Shown: piece after piece, positions 16,127 to 24,963 of the stretch | How positions within the stretch are numbered: the first letter of the stretch is position 1 | How the letters are laid out: every line of letters begins with the position of its first letter | Assembly (NCBI RefSeq): GCF_013337765.1 | Contig: NZ_VBSB01000022.1 | Span: 21,330 to 85,329 of the forward strand | Length of the DNA stretch: 64,000 bases | Source: Mycolicibacterium sphagni | GTDB taxonomy: Bacteria; Actinomycetota; Actinomycetes; Mycobacteriales; Mycobacteriaceae | Reading direction: 5' to 3' | Program-made: the position numbers and the translations under genes | Notes under the pieces: generated by a model | What the model was told of the DNA's origin: nothing | The model's database searches: none | The model's input: the letters and a program-made list of their open reading frames with translations, nothing else

Positions 16127-17599
16127 ATGAGTCGCATCGGGGCTGCCGAACTGCGCGACGCCGCACTCGACCCGGGGTCGTTCCGAAGCTGGGATGACGC
16201 ACCTTTGCTCGTCACTGTCGACGAGGCGTACGCCCGTGAGCTCGAGCGGGCCCGCGCCGCCACCGGTTTCGACGAGGCGGTGCTGACCGGTGAGGGCACC
16301 GTGTTCGGCCGCCGGGTGGCGGTGGTTGCCTGCGAGTTCGACTTCCTGGCCGGGTCGATCGGGGTGGCCGCCGCCGAACGCATCACCGCAGCTGTCGAGC
16401 GTGCGACCGCCGAGAAACTGCCGCTGCTGGCGTCGCCGAGCTCGGGTGGCACCCGCATGCAGGAGGGCACGGTCGCGTTCCTGCAGATGGTGAAGATCGC
16501 CGCTGCGGTCACCCAGCACAAGAACGCGCACCTGCCGTATCTGGTGTATCTGCGGCACCCGACGACCGGCGGGGTGTTCGCGTCATGGGGTTCGCTGGGG
16601 CACATCACCGCGGCCCAGCCGGGCGCGCTGATCGGCTTCCTCGGGCCTCGGGTGTACGAGCAGCTCTACGGCGAACCATTCCCGCCCGGGGTGCAGACTG
16701 CGGAGAACCTGCTGCGGCACGGCGTAATTGACGCCGTGGTAGGCCTGGAGGCGTTGCGCACGATGCTGGATCGCGCGCTGACCGTCATCACCGATGCGCC
16801 GGCGGCACCGCCGGCCGCGATCCCCGACGAGCCGCTGCCCGACGTGCCGGCGTGGGAGTCGGTCATCGCTTCGCGGCGCCCCGACCGGCCCGGCGTGAGC
16901 TGGCTACTACGGGAGGCGGCCACCGACCGGGTGCTGCTGTCCGGCACCCACGGCGAGGCAGCCACCACGGTGCTGGCGCTGGCCCGCTTCGGCGGCCAGC
17001 CCGCCGTCGTCGTCGGGCAGCGACGGGTGGTCGGAGGGGTCGTCGGCCCGGTCGCACTGCGGGAGGCCCGCCGCGGCATGGCGCTGGCCGCCAGCCTGCA
17101 ACTGCCGTTGGTGCTGGTCATCGACACCGCAGGGCCTGCGCTGTCGGCCGAGGCCGAGCAGGACGGGCTGGCAGGCGAGATCGCCCGCTGCCTGTCCGAT
17201 CTGGTCACGCTGGACACCCCGACGGTGTCGGTACTGCTCGGCCAGGGCAGCGGCGGGCCCGCGCTGGCGATGGTTCCGGCGGACCGGGTCCTGGCCGCCC
17301 AGCACGGCTGGCTGGCCCCGCTGCCCCCGGAAGGCGCCAGCGCAATCGTCTTCCGTGACACCGCACACGCCCCGGAATTGGCTGCCGCACAAGGGGTTCG
17401 ATCGGCCGATCTGCTGCGCAACGGCATCGTCGACGTGATCGTTCCCGAACATCCCGACGCCGCGGACGAGCCGGTCGAATTCGCGCGCCGGCTGTCCGAC
17501 GCGATCGCCCGCGAGATTCACGACCTGCGGGACAAGCCGTCCGACCTGCGCTATGCCACCCGCCTACAGCGGTATCGGCGGATCGGTCTGCCGGGCTAG
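16127..17599 (+). CDS. accD3: Carboxyltransferase subunit AccD3
   Basis: 490-residue acyl-CoA carboxylase carboxyltransferase with the beta half (about 1-240) and alpha half (about 245-490) fused, orthologous to Rv0904c (495 residues). The beta half contains GTVFGRRVAVVACEFDFLAGSIG and the glycine-rich LASPSSGGTRMQEG oxyanion segment; the alpha half has LVLVIDTAGPALSAEAEQDG and LLGQGSGGPALAMVPADRVL. It would transfer carboxyl from carboxybiotin to acetyl-CoA or another acyl-CoA; the AccA partner is not in this window. The 3' end overlaps the convergent Nudix gene by 4 bases. Confidence 0.93.
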   Translation: MSRIGAAELRDAALDPGSFRSWDDAPLLVTVDEAYARELERARAATGFDEAVLTGEGTVFGRRVAVVACEFDFLAGSIGVAAAERITAAVERATAEKLPLLASPSSGGTRMQEGTVAFLQMVKIAAAVTQHKNAHLPYLVYLRHPTTGGVFASWGSLGHITAAQPGALIGFLGPRVYEQLYGEPFPPGVQTAENLLRHGVIDAVVGLEALRTMLDRALTVITDAPAAPPAAIPDEPLPDVPAWESVIASRRPDRPGVSWLLREAATDRVLLSGTHGEAATTVLALARFGGQPAVVVGQRRVVGGVVGPVALREARRGMALAASLQLPLVLVIDTAGPALSAEAEQDGLAGEIARCLSDLVTLDTPTVSVLLGQGSGGPALAMVPADRVLAAQHGWLAPLPPEGASAIVFRDTAHAPELAAAQGVRSADLLRNGIVDVIVPEHPDAADEPVEFARRLSDAIAREIHDLRDKPSDLRYATRLQRYRRIGLPG

Positions 17600-18243
17600 G
17601 TGCGCCGGAACAGCTCCGCGGGCCTGCCGCCGGTGCGGGTGACCAGATGGCCGGTCGGCCGCAGCAGCGGCTTCATCAGCCTGCGAAACCCGTCGCGCTG
17701 AAGCGGCCTGCCCGCCACCGCCTGGTGCACTCGGTGCAGCTCACCGAGGGTGAACTGGCGCCCGAGCAGGTGACCGGGGTCGGGTTGCTCGGCGTAGCGG
17801 TCGCGGACGTGCTCGACCGCGCGGGCGATGATCTCGGCGTGCCCGTAGCGCAGCCGGCCAGGGCGGGCCACCGCGACCAGTCGCGTCTGGCCCGGCCTGC
17901 GCGAGTCGAGCCGGCGGATCGGCACGACTTCGACGTGCGCCACCGACAGTGCCCAGCCGCGGCTGTCGCGCCCGGGGTCGTCGTACACGTGCAGCTGGCG
18001 CGGGCGCAGCCCGCGCACGTCGGCCTTGTCCTGTAACGACCGCTCGACCGCGTCGGCGAGCCGCTCGCCGGGGTGCAGGAAGGTTCCCGGCAACCCCCAG
18101 CCGGCGTCGGCCCGACGCACCTGCAGAACCATCAACTCCGGCTCGGCCGGATCGAGGGTCAGCAGTGCGGTATCCACGGCCACATTCGGGCGCGGATAAG
18201 AACTAAGTGGCTGAGCTTGATCGTCGCTTGCATCTTTGATCAA
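17596..18243 (-). CDS. Degenerate Nudix domain fused to winged helix (NrtR-like regulator)
   Basis: About 215 residues. The N-terminal Nudix-like domain (PRPNVAVDTALLTLDPAEPELMVLQVRR) keeps the fold, but the Nudix box reads GERLADAVERSLQDKADV, so the catalytic REUXEE glutamates are missing. The C-terminal 65 residues (FTLGELHRVHQAVAGRPLQRDGFRRLMKPLLRPTG...GRPAELFRR) match the winged helix of NrtR-type regulators, in which the Nudix domain senses ADP-ribose-type ligands. A regulatory rather than hydrolytic role follows. The start is uncertain: TTG at 18243, 4 nt after the upstream stop, is used; GTG codons at 18183 and 18177 are alternatives. It is downstream of, and probably coupled to, the phosphoribosyltransferase gene. 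Confidence 0.75.
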   Translation of the reverse strand: MIKDASDDQAQPLSSYPRPNVAVDTALLTLDPAEPELMVLQVRRADAGWGLPGTFLHPGERLADAVERSLQDKADVRGLRPRQLHVYDDPGRDSRGWALSVAHVEVVPIRRLDSRRPGQTRLVAVARPGRLRYGHAEIIARAVEHVRDRYAEQPDPGHLLGRQFTLGELHRVHQAVAGRPLQRDGFRRLMKPLLRPTGHLVTRTGGRPAELFRRT

Positions 18244-18247
18244 CTCA

Positions 18248-18898
18248 TCATTGCGTAAAGCCGTGCTCGGCGCACCGCAGTAGTGTGCAGACTTCCTCGT
18301 CCTCGGTCTGCTGGAAGTTGTCGTAGCCTTGGCCGACCGCGCTGAAATATGTTGGGGCACCCGGACATACGACATCGTCGGCATAGTGGCGCAATTCGGC
18401 GATCGTGTCGAGCGCACCGATCGGGGCGGCCAGCACCACCGTGGCCGCGCCGTGCGCGCGGGCCACCAGGCAGGCCGCGCGAGCAGTGGAGCCGGTGGCG
18501 AAACCGTCGTCGACGATCACCACGACCCGGCCCGTCAACGGAATTGGGGGCCGATCGCCGCGGTAAGCCTCGACGCGACGACGAAGCTCGGTGCGCTGCG
18601 CAGCCTCGACCTCCGCGATCTCGGCGTCGCTGAGCACCACATGTTTGAGCACCGCATCGTTGAGCACCCGCACCCCACCCTCGCCGATGGCGCCGAACGC
18701 CAGCTCGGGTTGGCTCGGCACGCCGAGCTTGCGCACGACCAGCACGTCCAGCGGGGCGGTCAGCGCCTTGGCGACCTCGTAGGCCACCGGTACACCACCG
18801 CGCGGAAGGCCGAGGACCACCGGGTTGCGGTCGCGGTAAGCCAGCATCCAGCCGGCCAGCCGGCGGCCGGCATCAGCCCGATCGGCATAGCGCCGCAT
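18248..18898 (-). CDS. Type I phosphoribosyltransferase-domain protein
   Basis: 216 residues. The PRPP-binding loop is VVIVDDGFATGSTARA, preceded by LGLPRGGVPVAYEVA, which fits the type I PRTase fold used by proteins such as Rv0571c and the N-terminal half of Rv2030c. Those M. tuberculosis relatives belong to the DosR regulon, but no DosR box is visible in the 29-bp gap upstream here. The acceptor base cannot be predicted. Its stop is 4 nt from the proposed start of the Nudix regulator, a pairing reminiscent of nucleotide or NAD salvage control. Confidence 0.8.
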   Translation of the reverse strand: MRRYADRADAGRRLAGWMLAYRDRNPVVLGLPRGGVPVAYEVAKALTAPLDVLVVRKLGVPSQPELAFGAIGEGGVRVLNDAVLKHVVLSDAEIAEVEAAQRTELRRRVEAYRGDRPPIPLTGRVVVIVDDGFATGSTARAACLVARAHGAATVVLAAPIGALDTIAELRHYADDVVCPGAPTYFSAVGQGYDNFQQTEDEEVCTLLRCAEHGFTQ

Positions 18899-18927
18899 AC
18901 TTCGCAGTCTGCGCCTCGCGGCGTGCG

Positions 18928-20745
18928 TCAGGCCAGCGATTCCAGCCAGGCCCGGTGCAGCGCGGCATAGCGGCCGTGGGCGTCGATGAGCTCACTCGGC
19001 GGGCCGTCCTCGACGACGCGGCCGTGCTCGAGCACCAGCACCCGGCCGGCGATCTCGACCGTCGACAACCGGTGGGCGATGATCAGCGCCGTCCGGTCGG
19101 CCAGCACCGTCCGCAGCGCCCGCTGCACGAGCCGCTCGCTCGGGATGTCCAGTGAGGAGGTCGCCTCGTCCAGAATCAGCACCGCGGGATCGGCCAGGAA
19201 CGCCCTGGCGAACGCGATCAGCTGTCGCTGCCCGGCCGACAACCGTCCCCCGCGGGTCGCGACGTCGGTGTCGTAGCCCTCGGGCAGGGCGGCGATGAAC
19301 TCGTCGGCGCCCACCGCGGCCGCGGCGGCGTGCACCTCGGCGTCCGTCGCCGACGGCCGGCCGAACCGGATGTTGTCGGCGACGGTTCCGGAGAACAGGA
19401 AGTTCTCCTGGGTGACCATCACGACGTGCCTGCGCAGGTCGCTTTGGGCGAAGTCGCGCAGATCGACACCATCGAGGGTGACCGCACCCGATGTCGGGTC
19501 GTAAAACCGGGCGATCAGCTTGGCGATGGTGGTCTTGCCCGCGCCGGTGGTGCCGACGAGCGCGACGGTCTGCCCGGCAGGCACCAAGAGCGACAGCTCG
19601 GGCAGCACCGGGCGATCCGGCACATAGCTGAATTGCACGTCGCGGAACGCGATCTCACCGCGAACCCGCTCCGGGCGCACCGGAACCGGCGGGTCGGCGA
19701 TGGCCGGCTTCCGGGCCAGCACCCCGGCGAGCTTCTCCAGCGCCGAGGACGCCGACTGGAAGGTGTTGAAGAACTGCGAGATCTCCTGCATGGGTTCGAA
19801 GAACATCCGCAGGTACAGCAGGAACGCCGCCAGGGTGCCGATCGTCATCTGCCCGTGCAGCACCCGGTAGCCGCCATACAGCAGCACGACGCCGGTGGTC
19901 AGGTTGCCGACGAGCTTGACCGCGGGCATGAAGATCGCCAGCTGGCGGAAGGTCTGTTCGTTGTCCGCGCGGTATCGATCGGCGACCTCGTCGAAGATCT
20001 CCTGATTGCGGGGCGCGCGGCGGTAGGCCTGCACTGCCTTGATACCGGTCATCGTCTCGACGAACTGCACGATCACCAGTGCGGCGCTTTCCCGCACCCG
20101 CCGGTAGGTCTTGGCCGACTCGGACGAGAACCACCACACCAGTGCGACCAGGATCGGGAACGCGGCCAGGCACATCAGCCCGAGGCGCACGTCGAGGACG
20201 ACCAGCAGGATGGCGGTGCCGAACAACGTCAGGACGGCGGTGATCAGGCTGTCGAAGCCGGTCTCCAGCATGTCCTGGATCGCATCGACGTCGTTGGTCA
20301 GCCGGCTGACCACCCGCCCGGACGTGTAGCGGTCGTGGAAGGCGACGTCGAGGCGCTGGAAGTGCCGGAACACCCGACGGCGCACTTCGAGCAGCACCCG
20401 CTGGCCGATCCGCCCGGAGCGGCTCAGGAACATCAGCCTGCTGATCGCCTGCACGCACACCACACCGCAGAGCACCGCGACGACGATGATCAGCTCGCGC
20501 GCCGAGCCGCCGGCCACCAGCGGCGGGATCGCGTGGTCGATACCGCGCTGAACGAGCAGCGGAACCGACAGCCGCGCAACGTTTTCCACGATGACCACCA
20601 GCGCAAGCAGCCCGACGGTCATCGTGAACGGCGCAAGCAGCGAGCCCAGCAGCGCGCGGGCCTCGGCCTTTCGCGGCCTGGCCTCGTCGATCGGCAGGTC
20701 GTCGGGCTCCTCGTCGAGCCGGCCCCGCCATTCGGTGGCAGTCAT
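18928..20745 (-). CDS. ABC exporter half-transporter, consensus ATPase site
   Basis: 605 residues: a type IV exporter membrane domain (six helices, about 35-320) followed by an ATPase domain. Walker A is GTTGAGKTT, the signature is LSAGQRQ, Walker B is VLILDEATSSLD with catalytic Glu, and the H-loop is IIAHRLSTV. Its start overlaps the stop of the 663-residue partner (ATGA), so the two are translated together and should form a heterodimeric drug or lipid exporter like M. tuberculosis Rv1272c/Rv1273c or Thermotoga TM287/288. The LSAGQ signature (Ala for Gly) fits pairing with the partner's degenerate site. Confidence 0.88.
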   Translation of the reverse strand: MTATEWRGRLDEEPDDLPIDEARPRKAEARALLGSLLAPFTMTVGLLALVVIVENVARLSVPLLVQRGIDHAIPPLVAGGSARELIIVVAVLCGVVCVQAISRLMFLSRSGRIGQRVLLEVRRRVFRHFQRLDVAFHDRYTSGRVVSRLTNDVDAIQDMLETGFDSLITAVLTLFGTAILLVVLDVRLGLMCLAAFPILVALVWWFSSESAKTYRRVRESAALVIVQFVETMTGIKAVQAYRRAPRNQEIFDEVADRYRADNEQTFRQLAIFMPAVKLVGNLTTGVVLLYGGYRVLHGQMTIGTLAAFLLYLRMFFEPMQEISQFFNTFQSASSALEKLAGVLARKPAIADPPVPVRPERVRGEIAFRDVQFSYVPDRPVLPELSLLVPAGQTVALVGTTGAGKTTIAKLIARFYDPTSGAVTLDGVDLRDFAQSDLRRHVVMVTQENFLFSGTVADNIRFGRPSATDAEVHAAAAAVGADEFIAALPEGYDTDVATRGGRLSAGQRQLIAFARAFLADPAVLILDEATSSLDIPSERLVQRALRTVLADRTALIIAHRLSTVEIAGRVLVLEHGRVVEDGPPSELIDAHGRYAALHRAWLESLA

Positions 20746-22733
20746 CGTCGCCTGCCCTCCGACGCCGCGTAATCGGCGGCACGGCGGATGGCGTCGCGTT
20801 GCTCGCAGGCCTCCTCGTACGCGCGGTCGAGACGCCGGCGCTTGTCGTCGTCCTCCCAGCCGGGCCGGGGAGGCGACGAGCTCGGCACCAAGTCATCGCT
20901 GGCGGCCAGCAGGAAGCGGTAGCGCGGCACAGTGGCCAGCAATTGGGCATGGGTGCCGATGTGCGTGATGGTGCCCGCACCGTCGACCGTGTCGAGCAGC
21001 GCGACCTTGTCGGCCAGCAAGACCGTCGAGGCGCGGTGGGCGACCACCACCGCCGTCACACCACCCAGCACCCGGCGCAGCGCCTCGGTGACCTCAGCCT
21101 CGGTGTGCACGTCGAGGGCCGAAAGCGTGTCGTCGAGCACCAGGATCCGCGGCGCGGCCAGGATCGCGCGGGCCAGCGAAAGCCGTTGCCGCTGACCGCC
21201 CGACAGGCTCATGCCCTGTTCGCCGATCCGAGTCTGGATGCCGAACGGCAGGTCGTAGACGAACTGGGCGGCGGAGATCTCGATGGCTCTGGCGAGCTCG
21301 TCGTCGGACGCCTCGGGTCGGCCCAGTCGCAGGTTCTCGGCGACCGACATGGAGAACAGCGTCGGGTCTTCGAATGCGGTGGCGACGGTTTCGCGCAGCG
21401 CCTCCAGGGACAGCTCGCGAATATCGGTGCCGTCGATGCGGATCGCGCCCTCGGTGACGTCGTAGAGCCGGGGCAGCAGCGAGGCCAGCACCGACTTGCC
21501 CGAACCGGTGGCGCCCACCAGCGCCAGGGTCTCCCCCGGCTCGACCGTGACAGTGACGTGCCTTAGTGCAAACGTGTCGCTGTCCGGGAACCTAAACCCG
21601 ACGTCGTCGAGCTCCAGCCGGCCGCCGCGCGGCGCGGCCGGGTCCGGCCCGTCGGTGATCTCGCGGGGGGCGTCGAAAATCTCGGCGATCCGGTTCGCCG
21701 CGGTCATCGCCTCCTGGGTCATCGACAGCAGGAAGCCGAGCGAGGCGATCGGCCAGACCAGCGACAGCATCATCGTGATAAACGCGACCAGGGTGCCCAG
21801 GGTGACCAGACCGTGCCCGGCGGCGTAGGCCCCGAAACCCAGCACGACGATCAGCGTGAGGTTGGGAATGACTTCGAGCATGGTCCAGAACTTCGCCGAC
21901 ACCGTGACCTTCTGGATCTGGGTGTCATAGAGCGTGCTGGCCTGCTCGTCGAAGCGGTCGTAGACGTAGTCTTCGCGGCCGAAGGACTTCACCGCCCGCA
22001 ATCCCAGCGCGGACTCCTCCACATGGGTGGCGACGTGACCGGCCTGGTCCTGGGCTTGCCGGGACAGCCGGGTGAAGGCGCGCTCGAAGTGCAGCACGGT
22101 GAGCGTGATCGGCACGATCGAGACCAGCACCACCACCCCGAGCGGCCAGTACATCGCCAAGAGAATGGCCGTGACGACGGTGATCTGCAGGACGTTGAGG
22201 ATCAAGAAGACCAACCCGAACGACAGCAACCGCCGAATAACGCTGAGGTCGTTCATGATTCGCGACAGCAGCTGACCGGACTGCCAGCGGCCGTGAAACG
22301 ACATCGGCAGGATCTGCAACCGGGCGTAGAGGTCCTTGCGGATATCGGCCTCGACCCCCATGGTGGCCTTGGCCACCAGCCAGCGCCGGATGAACCACAG
22401 CACGGCCTCGGAGACGCCCACCGCCATGGCCGCCGCACCGAGCGCCCACAGCCCCCGCTGATCCTGGTGGCGTACGGGCCCGTCGATCACCGCCTTGGTC
22501 ATCAGCGGGATGGCGACGGTGGCTACCAGGCTGGTGATCGCGACCGTGATCATCGCGATCCAGCGCGCCCGATACGGCATCAGATACGGCAGCAACCGGA
22601 ACAGATCGGAGGCGGCCCGCGGGTCGGGACGCGGCGCGGCGATAGCCGGATCCGAGCGCACCCCGCCCGATTCCCGCAACCCACCTGACACAGAAGGCAC
22701 CACATCCACCGCGTCAACCATTTCCTTAGTCAT
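20742..22733 (-). CDS. ABC exporter half-transporter, degenerate ATPase site
   Basis: 663 residues with a six-helix exporter domain (about 55-345) and an ATPase domain: Walker A GATGSGKS, signature LSGGQRQ and Walker B ILVLDDTLSALD, in which Asp replaces the catalytic Glu. This is the non-hydrolysing half typical of heterodimeric exporters, complementary to the downstream 605-residue gene. A roughly 60-residue charged tail (PPRPGWEDDDKRRRLDRAYEEACEQRD) extends beyond the ATPase. The open frame extends 51 codons further upstream, but homology-like sequence begins near MTKEMVDAVD (ATG at 22733). It is divergent from prrA. Confidence 0.86.
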   Translation of the reverse strand: MTKEMVDAVDVVPSVSGGLRESGGVRSDPAIAAPRPDPRAASDLFRLLPYLMPYRARWIAMITVAITSLVATVAIPLMTKAVIDGPVRHQDQRGLWALGAAAMAVGVSEAVLWFIRRWLVAKATMGVEADIRKDLYARLQILPMSFHGRWQSGQLLSRIMNDLSVIRRLLSFGLVFLILNVLQITVVTAILLAMYWPLGVVVLVSIVPITLTVLHFERAFTRLSRQAQDQAGHVATHVEESALGLRAVKSFGREDYVYDRFDEQASTLYDTQIQKVTVSAKFWTMLEVIPNLTLIVVLGFGAYAAGHGLVTLGTLVAFITMMLSLVWPIASLGFLLSMTQEAMTAANRIAEIFDAPREITDGPDPAAPRGGRLELDDVGFRFPDSDTFALRHVTVTVEPGETLALVGATGSGKSVLASLLPRLYDVTEGAIRIDGTDIRELSLEALRETVATAFEDPTLFSMSVAENLRLGRPEASDDELARAIEISAAQFVYDLPFGIQTRIGEQGMSLSGGQRQRLSLARAILAAPRILVLDDTLSALDVHTEAEVTEALRRVLGGVTAVVVAHRASTVLLADKVALLDTVDGAGTITHIGTHAQLLATVPRYRFLLAASDDLVPSSSPPRPGWEDDDKRRRLDRAYEEACEQRDAIRRAADYAASEGRRR

Positions 22734-22919
22734 TGACCACCGTTGAAGATATGCAACCGGTCCGACACGACCCCCCGCGTTCGATGATCGCACGCACGGC
22801 AATCGGTTATCGGCCACGCTAGAACCTGAACAATGCTTGAGGTCAAACCCTTCCCCTGATGGCGCCGTGTCGCGGCGGCCTCCCACGGGTACGACCTTCG
22901 ATCAGGCAAGATATGGGCC

Positions 22920-23621
22920 ATGGACAGTAGTTCGGCCGCACCCCGAGTACTGGTGGTCGATGACGATCCCGACGTGCTCGCATCGCTGGAGCGCGGGCTG
23001 CGGCTCTCCGGATTCGAGGTGGCCACCGCCGTCGACGGCGCCGAAGCCCTGCGCTCGGCCACCGAAACCAGACCCGACGCGATCGTCCTCGACATCAACA
23101 TGCCGGTGCTGGACGGCGTGAGCGTGGTGACCGCGCTGCGCGCGATGGACAACGACGTGCCGGTCTGTGTGCTGTCGGCCCGCAGCTCGGTCGACGACCG
23201 GGTCGCCGGCCTGGAGGCCGGCGCGGACGACTACCTGGTCAAACCGTTCGTCCTTGCCGAGCTGGTGGCCCGGGTCAAGGCGCTGCTGCGCCGCCGGGGT
23301 GCGACGGCCACGTTCTCCTCGGAGACCATTCAGGTCGGCCCGCTTGAGGTCGACATCCCGGGCCGGCGGGCCAGGGTCAACGGCGTCGACGTCGACCTCA
23401 CCAAGCGGGAGTTCGATCTGCTGGCGGTGCTCGCCGAGCACAAGACGGCCGTGCTGTCCCGGGCCCAGCTGCTCGAGCTGGTGTGGGGCTACGACTTCGC
23501 CGCCGACACCAACGTCGTCGACGTCTTCATCGGCTACCTGCGCCGCAAGCTCGAGGCCGGCGGCGCGCCCCGACTGCTGCATACCGTGCGCGGCGTGGGC
23601 TTCGTGTTGCGCACTCAGTGA
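22920..23621 (+). CDS. prrA: OmpR-family response regulator PrrA
   Basis: 233 residues, nearly identical to M. tuberculosis PrrA (Rv0903c) over its length. Receiver domain: RVLVVDDDPDVLASLERGL, phospho-Asp in VLDINMPVLDG, Lys in DDYLVKPF. C-terminal winged helix: LTKREFDLLAVLAEHKTAVLSRAQLLELVWGYDF ending VRGVGFVLR. In mycobacteria PrrA influences respiration, nitrogen and lipid responses and is essential in M. tuberculosis. prrB follows after 4 bp. The ATG at 22920 matches the conserved N-terminus. Confidence 0.96.
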   Translation: MDSSSAAPRVLVVDDDPDVLASLERGLRLSGFEVATAVDGAEALRSATETRPDAIVLDINMPVLDGVSVVTALRAMDNDVPVCVLSARSSVDDRVAGLEAGADDYLVKPFVLAELVARVKALLRRRGATATFSSETIQVGPLEVDIPGRRARVNGVDVDLTKREFDLLAVLAEHKTAVLSRAQLLELVWGYDFAADTNVVDVFIGYLRRKLEAGGAPRLLHTVRGVGFVLRTQ

Positions 23622-23625
23622 CCTC

Positions 23626-24963
23626 GTGACGCTGCCGCGCATCTTTCGCCGGACCCCGTCGCTGCGCACCCGCGTGGCGTTCGCGACGGCGATCGGCGCG
23701 GCGATCGTGGTGACCATCGTGGGCACCATCGTCTGGATCGGCATCACCAACGACCGCCTGGAACGTCTGGACCGGCGCCTCGACGAGGCCGCCGGCTTCG
23801 CGGTGCCGTTCGTCCCCCGCGGGCTGGACCAGATCCCGCCGTCACCCAACGACCAGGACGTGGTGATCACCGTCCGCCGCGGCGACAAGGTCCGGTCCAA
23901 CTCCGATGTCGTGCTGCCGCGGCTGAACTCCGACTACGCCACCACCGAGGTCGACGGCGTCCGCTACCGGGTGCGCACGGTGGAGCTGTCGTACCCGGAG
24001 GCCACCACGTTGGAGGTCGGCGCGACCTACGACGACACCATCGCCGACACCAACAACCTGCATCGCCGGGTGCTGGTCATCTGCGCACTGGCCGTCGGCG
24101 CGGCGGGTCTGCTGGGCTGGCTGCTGGCCACGTTCGCGGTCCGGCCGCTGCGACGGCTGGCCGCCCAGACCCGGCAGATCGAGGCCGGTGACAAGGCGCC
24201 CGATGTCGAGATCGGCGGCGCCACCGAGGCCGTCGAGATCGGCGAGGCGATCAAGGGCCTGCTCGAGCGGATCTGGACCGAGCAGGAACGGACCCAGGCA
24301 GCGCTGGCCTCGGCCCGCGACTTCGCCGCGGTGTCGGCTCACGAGCTGCGGACCCCACTGACCGCGATGCGCACCAACCTCGAAGTGCTGACCACCCTGG
24401 AGGTGACCGAGGAGCAGCGCAACGAGTTGCTCAGCGACGTCGCGCGCACCCAGGACCGCATCGAAGCCACCCTGGGCGCACTGGAACGCCTTGCCCAGGG
24501 CGAACTTTCGACCGAAGCCGACCACGTTCCCGTCGATATCACCGAGCTGCTCGACCGCGCCGCGCACGACGCGATCCGGGTGTACCCCGACCTCGACGTG
24601 TCGCTGGTGCCCTCCCCCACGTGCATCATCATCGGCCTGCCCGCCGGTCTGCGGCTGGCGGTGGACAACGCGATCGCCAACGCGGTCAAGCACGGTGGCG
24701 CGACCCGGGTCCAGCTGTCGGCGGTCAGCTCGCGCGAGGGTGTCCAGATCGCGATCGACGACAACGGCTCCGGCGTACCCGAGGCGGAGCGCGCCGCGGT
24801 CTTCGAACGCTTCGCCCGCGGGTCGACGGCGTCGCATTCCGGTTCCGGGCTCGGCTTGGCGCTGGTCGCTCAGCAGGCCGAATTACACGGTGGCACCGCC
24901 TCATTGGAGGACAGCGCACTCGGTGGCGCCCGGTTGGTACTGAGGCTGCCCGCGCCGCACTAG
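23626..24963 (+). CDS. prrB: Sensor histidine kinase PrrB
   Basis: 445 residues, one shorter than M. tuberculosis PrrB (Rv0902c, 446). First membrane helix about 18-40 (TAIGAAIVVTIVGTIVWIGI), an extracytoplasmic loop of about 110 residues, second helix about 150-172, then HAMP, the HisKA motif ARDFAAVSAHELRTPLTAMR, and the HATPase with VDNAIANAVKHGG, DDNGSGVP and GSGLGLALV. The start is the GTG at 23626, which aligns with the conserved RIFxRTPSLRTRV N-terminus. The 3' end overlaps the convergent SDR gene by 4 bases. Confidence 0.96.
   Translation: MTLPRIFRRTPSLRTRVAFATAIGAAIVVTIVGTIVWIGITNDRLERLDRRLDEAAGFAVPFVPRGLDQIPPSPNDQDVVITVRRGDKVRSNSDVVLPRLNSDYATTEVDGVRYRVRTVELSYPEATTLEVGATYDDTIADTNNLHRRVLVICALAVGAAGLLGWLLATFAVRPLRRLAAQTRQIEAGDKAPDVEIGGATEAVEIGEAIKGLLERIWTEQERTQAALASARDFAAVSAHELRTPLTAMRTNLEVLTTLEVTEEQRNELLSDVARTQDRIEATLGALERLAQGELSTEADHVPVDITELLDRAAHDAIRVYPDLDVSLVPSPTCIIIGLPAGLRLAVDNAIANAVKHGGATRVQLSAVSSREGVQIAIDDNGSGVPEAERAAVFERFARGSTASHSGSGLGLALVAQQAELHGGTASLEDSALGGARLVLRLPAPH

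Noticed and set aside
16095..16202. Longer N-terminus for echA6 from the open frame to 16202
   Set aside because: The extension is Arg/Pro-rich, overlaps accD3, and has no counterpart in EchA6; the ATG at 16094 gives exactly the known length.
19330..20772. 480-codon plus-strand ORF opposite the ABC exporter
   Set aside because: Composition is His/Arg/Gln/Gly-rich without motifs; the opposite strand is a canonical ABC transporter.
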